Assembly: GCA_023417985.1 (NCBI GenBank)
Contig: JAEZDV010000027.1
Location: forward strand, 1-6,183
Origin: Actinomycetes bacterium
GTDB taxonomy: Bacteria > Actinomycetota > Actinomycetes > Mycobacteriales > Mycobacteriaceae
Reading direction: 5' to 3'
Length of the DNA stretch: 6,183 nt
Positions 1 through 5,806 of the stretch are shown piece after piece; within the stretch, counting starts at the first letter, position 1, and the number at the start of each line of letters is the position of its first letter. Under the pieces are notes generated by a model. That model was not told the DNA's origin. It ran no database searches and saw nothing but the letters and a program-made list of their open reading frames with translations. The position numbers and the translations under genes are program-made.

Positions 1-348
1 CTGTGACGCCCAGAACGCGATGACCCACTCCGGCGAGTTGGCGCCGAGCAGCGCCACCCGGTCGCCCTTGCCGACGCCGTACTCGTCCCGCATCGCGGTC
101 GCGGCCGCGGCGGCGGCGTCGGCATGTTCGGTGAACGAAATCCGGCGGTCGAGCGTGACCAGGTAGTCGCGGTCTCCCCATGCCTTCGACGCGGCGACGA
201 GGTCGCCGACCTTCCGGTCGCGTTTGCGGATCACCGGCATGCGGTTTCCGCGTACCTCCTCCTCGACGAGTTCGAATCGTCCACCGGGGCCGGTGAGTTT
301 CGAAGCCACCTGGATGAACATTTGTTGGAGGTCTGCTGGCGCTGTCAT
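1..348 (-). CDS. AMP-binding acyl-CoA synthetase, N-terminal part (cut by window edge)
   Basis: This is the first 116 residues of an acyl-CoA synthetase (fatty-acid-CoA ligase) of the ANL adenylate-forming superfamily; the rest lies beyond the left edge. Family members activate a carboxylic acid with ATP to an acyl-adenylate and transfer it to CoA in the cytoplasm. What is seen: a start region MTAPADLQQM, a segment around residues 62-78 (YLVTLDRRISFTEHADA) typical of the 'open the substrate pocket' N-terminal domain, and residues 92-116 (GKGDRVALLGANSPEWVIAF), the well-known conserved G-D-R-V-A-x-L-x-x-N-x-x-E-W stretch. The AMP-binding P-loop and catalytic motifs would lie off the window, so substrate and activity cannot be judged. 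The ATG at 346-348 is preceded by GAAAGG (355-360, minus strand) with a 6-base spacer, a good ribosome binding site. It is transcribed away from the transporter operon and shares its upstream region, suggesting related substrates. Family assignment is firm; the substrate is unknown. Confidence 0.88.
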   Translation of the reverse strand, partial: MTAPADLQQMFIQVASKLTGPGGRFELVEEEVRGNRMPVIRKRDRKVGDLVAASKAWGDRDYLVTLDRRISFTEHADAAAAAATAMRDEYGVGKGDRVALLGANSPEWVIAFWASQ

Positions 349-380
349 GACGAGCCTTTCCGGTTGCCGACAACTACTCG

Positions 381-406
381 TGTCACGTGACGCACAAGAT
401 GTCACG
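381..406. promoter_or_regulatory. Direct repeat pair TGTCACG with embedded palindrome, near the acyl-CoA synthetase gene
   Basis: TGTCACG occurs at 381-387 and again at 400-406, 19 bases apart. The first copy forms the left half of a perfect 10-bp palindrome, GTCACGTGAC (382-391). The pair lies 33-58 bases upstream of the acyl-CoA synthetase start on the minus strand, where a repressor or activator would act. The repeats and palindrome are directly visible; the operator role is inferred. It does not resemble the KstR consensus as I recall it, and the order of its parts does not fit KstR2. Confidence 0.4.
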
Positions 407-464
407 CCGCCGCCGGTAGCGGGGGTGACTCCTGCCACTGGCCGCAAGACCTGTGGTGGCAGTC

Positions 465-474
465 ACTTGCAAGT
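465..474. repeat. 10-bp perfect palindrome ACTTGCAAGT
   Basis: A self-complementary 10-mer near the middle of the divergent gap, immediately overlapping a GTCAC word (462-466). Such a site could bind a dimeric regulator such as a TetR or GntR protein. It contains CTTG and CAAG, words also found in the KstR2 steroid-regulator site, but in the opposite order, so it is not called as KstR2. A perfect 10-bp palindrome can also occur by chance in a few hundred bases, hence the low confidence. Confidence 0.25.
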
Positions 475-506
475 CTCACTCACCGGGAGTGGTCCAGGTG
501 GCTCAG

Positions 507-533
507 GTCACCCTGGCTACCTTCGCGTCACCC
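507..533. promoter_or_regulatory. Direct repeat pair GTCACCC, near the transporter operon
   Basis: GTCACCC occurs at 507-513 and 527-533, exactly 20 bases apart, close to two turns of the helix. The two copies flank TACCTT (518-523), the best -10-like hexamer in the gap. The pair lies 81-107 bases upstream of the substrate-binding protein start. Together with the TGTCACG pair at 381-406 this gives each diverging gene its own spaced GTCAC pair. Binding by a regulator is inferred from the pattern only. Confidence 0.35.
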
Positions 534-576
534 GACACGCCGATCTGATGCTTCGGCCCTCGCCCTCCACAGTATT

Positions 577-589
577 CGAGCGAGGCTCG
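577..589 (+). promoter_or_regulatory. Small hairpin in the leader of the binding-protein gene
   Basis: CGAGC (577-581) pairs with GCTCG (585-589) around a three-base GAG loop, ending 10 bases before the AAGGAG ribosome binding site (600-605). It may be a short structured element in the 5' untranslated leader. A 5-bp stem is weak evidence for function. Just downstream GAGACC is repeated (594-599 and 603-608), the second copy overlapping the ribosome binding site. Confidence 0.2.
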
Positions 590-613
590 GTTTGAGACCA
601 AGGAGACCTCGCA

Positions 614-2032
614 GTGAAACGTAGCTCTACTACGAAGTTGGTGGCGGCATTGGCCGCCGCCATGGTGGTGACGTCCGCGTGCGCGTCCGATCGGGAAGGT
701 GACGCGGTCGTGTCCGCCGGAGCGCCCGGCGCTGCTGCCGCGCCGGTGCAGGCATCCGACGCAACCTTCGGAACGCTGGAATCCCCCTGTGGTGCAGGCG
801 ATGCCAGTGGAGCCACCGACCAGGGGGTGAGCGACACCGAAATCCGCATCGGTTACGGCGACGACCGTGGCTACGCCAAGAGCCCGGGCCTGAACAAGGA
901 GATGGGCGACGCCGTCTCGGCCATGATCGACTGGTGCAACGAGCAGGGCGGCATCAACGGCCGTCGAATCGTGGGTACCCTCTTCGACAGCGCGATGACG
1001 CAGGCCAACGCCGTGATGCAGAACGCGTGTGCCTCCGAGTTCATGCTGGTGGGACACGGGTTCGCCATGGATCAGACGTCGGAGCAGACGCGCGTCGCCT
1101 GCAACCTCGCTGCCGTGCCTGCCTTCACCGTTTCCCCCGATGCGGCGAACGGCCCCATGACGTACCAGGGCGTGCCGTTCCCCGTCGACTACGCGAACGG
1201 GTCGCAGTGGTTCCAGATCGCGGAGATGTACCCCGAACTCGTCGGGGAATTCGACGTCATCGACAGCACGATGCCCACGATCATCACGGCGAATACCAAG
1301 ACCCGCTCGATTGCCGCAGCGGCCGGATTCACCCTGAAGAACTGCGGCGTCACGCTCAACTACGACGGTGAATCGAGTTACGTCCCGTTCGCCGAGAAGA
1401 TCAAGCAGTGTGGCGCCAAGGGTCTGTGGACCTCCCGCTCGCCGGTGCCCGCGGAGTTCAACTTCGTCAAGGCACTCGACCAGGTCGGAGTCGATCCGAT
1501 CCTTCTCGGCGAGGCCACCTGGTACGCCAACGCTGTTCCCGCCTGGAACGGTGAGACCGGCCTGCTCGACAACATGCACGCGGGCATGACCTTCCAGATG
1601 CTCGAGAACGCCGATGCCGTCCCCGCCGTGAAGAAGTACACGGAGCTCGTTTCCGCAGCAGGTGGCAAGACCGCGCTCCTCGGTATGCAGGCCACCTCGT
1701 CGTTCCTGCTGTGGGCGACGGCCGCGAAGGAATGCGGATCGGATCTGACCCGCCAGTGCATGATCGACAAGCTCTCGCAGATCCACGAGTGGGACGGTGG
1801 CGGGCTGCATGCCGTCACCGATCCGGGCAACAACATGCCCGCCACATGCGGACTCGTCGTGTCCCTGAAGGGCGCCGAGTACTCGCAGGCGTTCCCTGCG
1901 GAGGCCGCCGAGTTCAAGTGCGACGACCGGTACCTGGTCGCCACCGACGCCTCCACGTGGGGCACGGACCTGGGTCCCGATCGGATCGCCACGAAATACC
2001 TGAATCCGAACGTCATCAGGCCGACCGCCTGA
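614..2032 (+). CDS. Branched-chain-amino-acid-type ABC transporter substrate-binding lipoprotein
   Basis: The extracytoplasmic solute receptor of the importer encoded downstream, 472 residues, of the periplasmic-binding-protein type I / Leu-Ile-Val-binding fold (Peripla_BP_6-like). The N-terminus has basic residues (MKRSSTTK), a hydrophobic stretch (residues 9-22) and a lipobox-like V-T-S-A-C, so Cys23 is the likely lipidated residue. The Thr at -3 is less usual than Leu. An Ala/Gly-rich linker (about 24-70) leads to the fold, which begins at GVSDTEIRIG (71-80); GGINGRR (112-118) is another family hallmark. Ten further cysteines (59, 108, 139, 163, 244, 266, 374, 382, 412, 436) could form disulfides outside the cell. 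The GTG start at 614 is well fixed: AAGGAG (600-605) stands 8 bases upstream and an in-frame TGA (593-595) excludes longer versions. It is first in the operon, 64 bases before the permease gene. The ligand is not readable; the liv-type fold also binds aromatic, steroid-derived and other carboxylates. Confidence 0.92.
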   Translation: MKRSSTTKLVAALAAAMVVTSACASDREGDAVVSAGAPGAAAAPVQASDATFGTLESPCGAGDASGATDQGVSDTEIRIGYGDDRGYAKSPGLNKEMGDAVSAMIDWCNEQGGINGRRIVGTLFDSAMTQANAVMQNACASEFMLVGHGFAMDQTSEQTRVACNLAAVPAFTVSPDAANGPMTYQGVPFPVDYANGSQWFQIAEMYPELVGEFDVIDSTMPTIITANTKTRSIAAAAGFTLKNCGVTLNYDGESSYVPFAEKIKQCGAKGLWTSRSPVPAEFNFVKALDQVGVDPILLGEATWYANAVPAWNGETGLLDNMHAGMTFQMLENADAVPAVKKYTELVSAAGGKTALLGMQATSSFLLWATAAKECGSDLTRQCMIDKLSQIHEWDGGGLHAVTDPGNNMPATCGLVVSLKGAEYSQAFPAEAAEFKCDDRYLVATDASTWGTDLGPDRIATKYLNPNVIRPTA

Positions 2033-2038
2033 TCCGTT

Positions 2039-2081
2039 CGACGGGTGCCGGCGGCGTGAATCGCGACCGCCGGCACCCTCG
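2039..2081 (+). promoter_or_regulatory. Intercistronic hairpin between binding-protein and permease genes
   Basis: A perfect 12-bp inverted repeat: GGGTGCCGGCGG (2043-2054) pairs with CCGCCGGCACCC (2067-2078) around a 12-base loop. Three more outer pairs (2039-2041 with 2079-2081) are possible if C2042 bulges. It starts 6 bases after the binding-protein stop codon and ends before the permease ribosome binding site (AGAGG, 2085-2089). No T run follows, so a classical intrinsic terminator is unlikely on sequence alone, although actinobacterial terminators often lack U tracts. In many importer operons such a structure protects the binding-protein part of the message or partly stops transcription, giving more binding protein than membrane parts. 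That role is inferred here. Confidence 0.65.
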
Positions 2082-2096
2082 AGCAGAGGTACTTGT

Positions 2097-4367
2097 ATGG
2101 ATACCTTCCTGACCTTCACGATCGTGGGGTTGGTGCTCGGATCGGTGTACGCCATCGCCGCATCGGGCCTCGTTCTCACCTACAACACGTCGGGCATCTT
2201 CAACTTCGCGCATGGCGCGCAGGCCATGCTGGGCGCGTTCGCCTACTGGCAGTTCCGCTACGGGTGGGGGCTGCCCACCCCGGTGGCATTGCTCCTCGTG
2301 CTCGGTGTTCTCGGACCGCTGATGGGACTGCTGCTCTACGTCCTCGTCATGCGGGGCATGCGCAACACGGCAGAAGTCACCAAGATCGTCGTCACCGTCT
2401 CGATCCTGCTCGGCATGCTGTCGGTGTCGCACTGGTTCTGGCATCCCGAGCAGGCCCGGACGATGACCATGTTCTTCGGCGACCAGGCCGGGATCGACGT
2501 CTTCGGGGTGGGGATCCGGTACCACGAGCTGATCTGTATCGCGGTCGCCGTCCTCATCGCGATCGGGCTGCGAATCATGTTCACCCGCACGCGCTCCGGT
2601 GTGGCGATGCGAGGGGTGGTGGACGATCCGGATCTGTTGCGGCTCAACGGGCACGACCCGGATCGGCTCGCGGCGCTGTCGTGGGTCATGGGTTCGACCC
2701 TCGCGGTACTCGCCGGCATCCTCGTGACACCGATCAACGGCGGCACTCTGGAAGCGAACATGCTGACGCTGCTCGTCATCGATGCGTTCGCGGCCGCGAT
2801 GTTCGGCAGACTCCGGAGCATTCCGCGTACCTTCGCAGGTGCCTTGTTCCTCGGACTGGCTGCGACATATGTCCTCGCGTACTTCCCGACGGCCTGGACG
2901 TGGACGTCGAACCTGCGGGTGTCGCTGCCGATGATCGCCCTGTTCGTGGTGCTGATCCTGCTGCCACAGGACCGTCTGCGCGGAGCGGTGACCCGGACCC
3001 GGGAGCGCTACCACGTGCCGTCGGTGCGCAAGGCTGTCGCGTGGGCGGTGGCTCTGGTCGTGATCGTCTACGCGATCCGCCTGCTGATGGTCACCTCGGC
3101 GATCACCACCCTGACGATCGGAATGACCTTCGCAATCATCGCGCTGTCGCTGACGCTGCTGACGGGGTACGCCGGCGAGATGAACCTGGCGCCGGTGTCC
3201 TTCGGTGCGATCGCCACCATCGTGGCGTTCCACTTCGGCATCTCGGGCACTGGACTGGCGGCGCATCTGAATCTGTGGGGTGTCGCTCTGGGAGTCGCTG
3301 CAACCGCGGTGGTCGGTGGTCTCATCGCACTCCCGGCGCTTCGGCTCCGGGGGCTCTACCTGGCGCTGGCAACCATGGCGTTCGGGGTGTTCCTGTCCAA
3401 CATGGTGTTGCGCGACACCACCGTTCACGAAGTGTTCGGTGTCGAGTTCTCGATCTTCACCGACGGGAACATCGCGATTCCGCCGCTGAAGGTGGGACCG
3501 CTGGACCTGAGCAACGACACCGTCTTCCTCATGACGGTCACGGTGATCTTCGCGGTGCTCGGCGTCGGCGTCATCGCGTTGCGCAACAGCGGCTACGGAC
3601 GGCGCCTCGCCGCGATGAAGGACAGCCCCGCGGCGTCGGCGATGCTCGGACAGAGTCTCGTCCGGCTCAAGCTCGGCGTGTTCACACTCTCGGCAGGTAT
3701 CGCGGGTCTCGGCGGGCTGTTCATGGCGAGCGCGATGGGGTCGGTGTCCAACGAAAGTTTCTCGATCATGATCAGCCTGTCCTTGTTGATGCTCACCGTG
3801 GTGGCCGGTATCGGTTACGTATCGGGCGCTCTCTTCGGCGGACTGATGTCGGGGGTCGGGTTCGCGGTCATCATGACCTCGTTCGCGAATCTTGCTGCCG
3901 GGCAGCCGGAACTCGCAGGAATGTGGACGTTCCTCGGCCACGTCGCGGCGGTGAGCCCGGCGCTGATCGGCATCGGTGTCGCGGCCAACCCCAGCGGCAG
4001 CGTTCACCAGGTCGTCGAGGGCTACCGCCACCTCACCAACGCGAAGCCTGTTCTGGTGGGTGGCGCCGCAGTGGTTCTCGTGTCGTACGTCCTCGCCCTT
4101 GTCGGAGTGCTCGACAACTGGTGGTTTGCGTCGATCACGATCGCGACGGTGTTCCTGCTCCCGGTGATGGGGCAGTGGCTGATGCCGGAAGCGGTGCTCG
4201 GTGAGCAAGAGGCGGCGAGACGTCGCCCGCTGATCCCGGAACGGGTGGGTCTCGACGAGCCGTACAGCACGGCGGTGCGTGACGAGATCGATCGTGAACT
4301 CGGCATCTCCGGGTACCTGTCGACCTCGCCGGCCCGGACGGACAAGGAGCTGGTCACCAATGGCTGA
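2097..4367 (+). CDS. Fused LivH-LivM-type ABC transporter permease
   Basis: A 756-residue membrane protein joining both permeases of a branched-chain-amino-acid-type importer in one chain; in E. coli these are separate LivH and LivM proteins of about 300 and 425 residues. The LivH-like half (about 1-295) shows the family signature GLVLTYNTSGIFNFAHGAQ (24-42) and a cytoplasmic coupling-loop region around 165-195 (RSGVAMRGVVDDPDL, then LNGHDPDRLAALSW). The LivM-like half (about 312-640) shows GYAGEMNLAPVSFGAI (357-372), LRLRGLYLALATMAFG (415-430), RNSGYGRRLAAMKDSPAAS (496-514) and a closing SPALIGIGVAANPSG (620-634). About 17-20 hydrophobic segments are visible. Beyond the LivM core lie two additional likely helices (about 651-672 and 676-697) and a charged tail (698-756) without recognised motif. 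The ATG at 2097 has AGAGG (2085-2089) 7 bases upstream. Its last 8 bases overlap the next gene, indicating coupled translation. The protein should form the whole membrane channel, either alone or as a dimer of fused chains. Confidence 0.93.
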   Translation: MDTFLTFTIVGLVLGSVYAIAASGLVLTYNTSGIFNFAHGAQAMLGAFAYWQFRYGWGLPTPVALLLVLGVLGPLMGLLLYVLVMRGMRNTAEVTKIVVTVSILLGMLSVSHWFWHPEQARTMTMFFGDQAGIDVFGVGIRYHELICIAVAVLIAIGLRIMFTRTRSGVAMRGVVDDPDLLRLNGHDPDRLAALSWVMGSTLAVLAGILVTPINGGTLEANMLTLLVIDAFAAAMFGRLRSIPRTFAGALFLGLAATYVLAYFPTAWTWTSNLRVSLPMIALFVVLILLPQDRLRGAVTRTRERYHVPSVRKAVAWAVALVVIVYAIRLLMVTSAITTLTIGMTFAIIALSLTLLTGYAGEMNLAPVSFGAIATIVAFHFGISGTGLAAHLNLWGVALGVAATAVVGGLIALPALRLRGLYLALATMAFGVFLSNMVLRDTTVHEVFGVEFSIFTDGNIAIPPLKVGPLDLSNDTVFLMTVTVIFAVLGVGVIALRNSGYGRRLAAMKDSPAASAMLGQSLVRLKLGVFTLSAGIAGLGGLFMASAMGSVSNESFSIMISLSLLMLTVVAGIGYVSGALFGGLMSGVGFAVIMTSFANLAAGQPELAGMWTFLGHVAAVSPALIGIGVAANPSGSVHQVVEGYRHLTNAKPVLVGGAAVVLVSYVLALVGVLDNWWFASITIATVFLLPVMGQWLMPEAVLGEQEAARRRPLIPERVGLDEPYSTAVRDEIDRELGISGYLSTSPARTDKELVTNG

Positions 4368-5103
4368 CACACCGATTCTCGAAACCAGCGGTATCACCGT
4401 GCGTTTCGGTGGACACGTCGCCGTCAAGGACGTGAGCATCCGAGTGGGACGCGGGACCGTGACCGGTTTGATCGGTCCCAACGGTGCCGGAAAGACCACC
4501 CTGTTCAACACGATCACCGGACTGCAGAAACCCTCTGCGGGCAAGGTGTTCGTCGACGGCCGGGACGTGACCACGCTCCCGCCCTACAAGCGGGCCCGGA
4601 TGGGGCTCGCACGCACCTTCCAGCGTCTCGAGTTGTTCGTGTCGTTGTCGGTGCGTGACAACCTGCGGGTCGCCGGCGACATCCACAATGCCAACTCGCG
4701 CAAGCGCATCGACGTGGAAGCGGAAACCGACCGGCTACTCGAGCTGACAGGTCTCGGCGACATCGCCGAGCGGGATGTGTCCGACATCCCCACCGGGCGG
4801 GCACGGGTCGTCGAGGTCGCGCGAGCACTGATGACCGATCCGCAGATTCTGCTGCTCGACGAACCGGCATCCGGTCAGACGGAGCAGGAAACCGAGGAGT
4901 TCGCCGCACTGCTGACCGGTCTCGCCGCCGATGGACTCGCGATCTGCCTTGTCGAACACGATATTCCGCTGGTGATGAAGATCTGCTCCACGATCCACGT
5001 GCTCGACTACGGTGCGGTGCTCGCAAGCGGGGTCCCCGACGAGATCAAGAACGATCCCGCAGTGATCAACGCGTACATCGGAACCGAGAAGGAGGCGGTA
5101 TGA
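4360..5103 (+). CDS. LivG-like ABC transporter ATP-binding protein
   Basis: A 247-residue cytoplasmic ATPase of the LivG branch, one of two that power the importer. Motifs: Walker A GPNGAGKTT (39-47), Q-loop TFQRLELF (86-93, Gln88), Walker B ILLLDEP (163-169) with catalytic Glu168, and H-switch VEHD (198-201, His200). The ABC signature is degenerate: IPTGRAR (143-149) stands where LSGGQ or the LivG-type L-x-Y-G-Q-Q-R is expected, and the D-loop region reads ASGQTEQE rather than the usual A-x-G-x-N type. I believe P-T-G variants occur in other actinobacterial LivG-like proteins, so this is more likely a subfamily trait than damage. The start is ATG 4360: AAGGAG (4344-4349) is 10 bases upstream and the fold begins immediately after. 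An upstream in-frame GTG near 4279 would only add residues that read as shadow of the permease tail. The gene overlaps the permease gene by 8 bases and the next ATPase gene by 4. Confidence 0.93.
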   Translation: MADTPILETSGITVRFGGHVAVKDVSIRVGRGTVTGLIGPNGAGKTTLFNTITGLQKPSAGKVFVDGRDVTTLPPYKRARMGLARTFQRLELFVSLSVRDNLRVAGDIHNANSRKRIDVEAETDRLLELTGLGDIAERDVSDIPTGRARVVEVARALMTDPQILLLDEPASGQTEQETEEFAALLTGLAADGLAICLVEHDIPLVMKICSTIHVLDYGAVLASGVPDEIKNDPAVINAYIGTEKEAV

Positions 5104-5804
5104 ACCCCGAACCCCTGCTCGAACTGTCCGGCGTCCGCGCCGGATACGGTTCCATCGAAGTGCTCCACGGGGTGGACATCGCGCTCCCGCCGGGAGCGGT
5201 CGTCGCACTCCTCGGGCCGAACGGGGGCGGCAAGACGACCACCCTGAAGGTGTGCTCCGGGATCCACCCGGTGTCGTCGGGGGAGTTCCGGCTCGGGGGA
5301 CACGTCGTGAACGGAGCATCCGCGGCCGACTTGGCACGCCTGGGGATCTGCTCGATCCCCGAGGGAAGGGGCGTGTTCCCCAACCTCACCGTGCGCGAAA
5401 ACCTGTGGATCGCGACCGGCACCGGTGTGTCGCTGGCAGAACTCGAGGACGTCGCCTACACCCGATTCCCCATTCTCGGAGAGCGCCGGACGCAGCTGGC
5501 CGGATCGATGTCGGGCGGCGAGCAGCAGATGCTCGCGTTGTCGCGGGCGCTCGGCACGAATCCCACGGTGCTCCTGCTCGACGAACTTTCGATGGGCCTG
5601 GCCCCTCGCATCGTCTCGCAGATCTACGACATCGTGGGAGAGCTTGCGGCGGAGGGAGTTTCGATTCTCGTTGCCGAGCAGTTCGCCCGGGCGGTCCTGC
5701 CGATCGCCACCAGCGCTGCGCTGATGCTCCAAGGGCGAGTCGTGCGCACGGGCGATCCGGCGGAGATCGAAGAAGAACTGTCTACCAGCTACCTAGGAGG
5801 ATGA
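5100..5804 (+). CDS. LivF-like ABC transporter ATP-binding protein
   Basis: A 234-residue cytoplasmic ATPase of the LivF branch, expected to pair with the LivG-like protein upstream. Motifs: Walker A GPNGGGKTTT (39-48, with Gly43 in place of the usual Ala), the LivF-type substitute for the Q-loop IPEGRGVFPNLTVREN (86-101), a canonical signature MSGGEQQ (137-143) and Walker B VLLLDELSMGLAP (157-169). The catalytic Glu162 is present, but the following Pro is replaced by Leu163. At the H-switch it has VAEQFA (191-196), with Gln in place of His, as is usual for LivF. Start ATG 5100 overlaps the previous stop in an ATGA junction and has AAGGAGG (5089-5095) 4 bases upstream, so translation is probably coupled. 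The final codons GGA GGA form part of the ribosome binding site of the next gene. Assignment to the family is firm; the solute carried is not shown. Confidence 0.94.
   Translation: MNPEPLLELSGVRAGYGSIEVLHGVDIALPPGAVVALLGPNGGGKTTTLKVCSGIHPVSSGEFRLGGHVVNGASAADLARLGICSIPEGRGVFPNLTVRENLWIATGTGVSLAELEDVAYTRFPILGERRTQLAGSMSGGEQQMLALSRALGTNPTVLLLDELSMGLAPRIVSQIYDIVGELAAEGVSILVAEQFARAVLPIATSAALMLQGRVVRTGDPAEIEEELSTSYLGG
5795..5800 (+). promoter_or_regulatory. Ribosome binding site AGGAGG deciding the start of the small membrane protein
   Basis: AGGAGG lies inside the last codons of the LivF-like gene. Two in-frame ATGs follow: 5801-5803, directly touching the motif, and 5807-5809, 6 bases after it. 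Only the second has workable spacing, so it is taken as the start. The first ATG overlaps the upstream stop (ATGA, 5801-5804). Confidence 0.7.
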
Positions 5805-5806
5805 CG

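Larger units (their letters stand above)
349..613. promoter_or_regulatory. Divergent intergenic control region
   Basis: This 265-base gap lies between two genes that point away from each other, so it must hold promoters for both. No convincing coding frame was found in it. It contains seven copies of GTCAC or its complement GTGAC (382, 387, 401, 425, 462, 507, 527), two perfect 10-bp palindromes (382-391 and 465-474) and several weaker inverted repeats, for example CTGCCAC at 432-438 with GTGGCAG at 456-462. A candidate -10 element for the operon is TACCTT (518-523), which fits TAnnnT, but no clear -35 box stands 16-18 bases upstream, so the promoter position is weak. Divergent promoters with operator-like repeats are commonly controlled by one local regulator; none is encoded in this window. 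Confidence 0.6.

Noticed and set aside
465..474. ACTTGCAAGT as a KstR2 (steroid catabolism) operator
   Set aside because: KstR2 sites as I know them have CAAG before CTTG; here the order is reversed, and the flanks do not match. Kept only as an unassigned palindrome.
577..613. Riboswitch or attenuator in the leader of the binding-protein gene
   Set aside because: Only a 5-bp hairpin and a short GAGACC repeat are present, with no alternative pairing, leader peptide or conserved aptamer-like core.
503..2179. Long minus-strand open frame opposite the binding-protein gene
   Set aside because: Low-complexity Arg/Gly/His-rich translation with no recognisable domain, lying wholly against a well-supported lipoprotein gene and the divergent control region.
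2093..4204. Second long plus-strand frame overlapping the permease gene
   Set aside because: Arg/Gly/His-rich product without hydrophobic segments, while the overlapping frame from 2097 carries LivH and LivM signatures and a proper ribosome binding site.
2016..4574. Very long minus-strand open frame (about 850 codons) opposite the permease gene
   Set aside because: Its product is dominated by Arg, His, Asp, Glu and Gln with no domain pattern, as expected for the complement of a GC-rich membrane protein gene. The plus-strand permease has clear family motifs throughout, so this is a shadow frame.
5801..5806. Alternative ATG start for the small membrane protein, giving two more residues and an ATGA overlap with the LivF-like stop
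   Set aside because: The AGGAGG motif would touch the start codon with no spacer. The in-frame ATG at 5807 has a 6-base spacer and is preferred.
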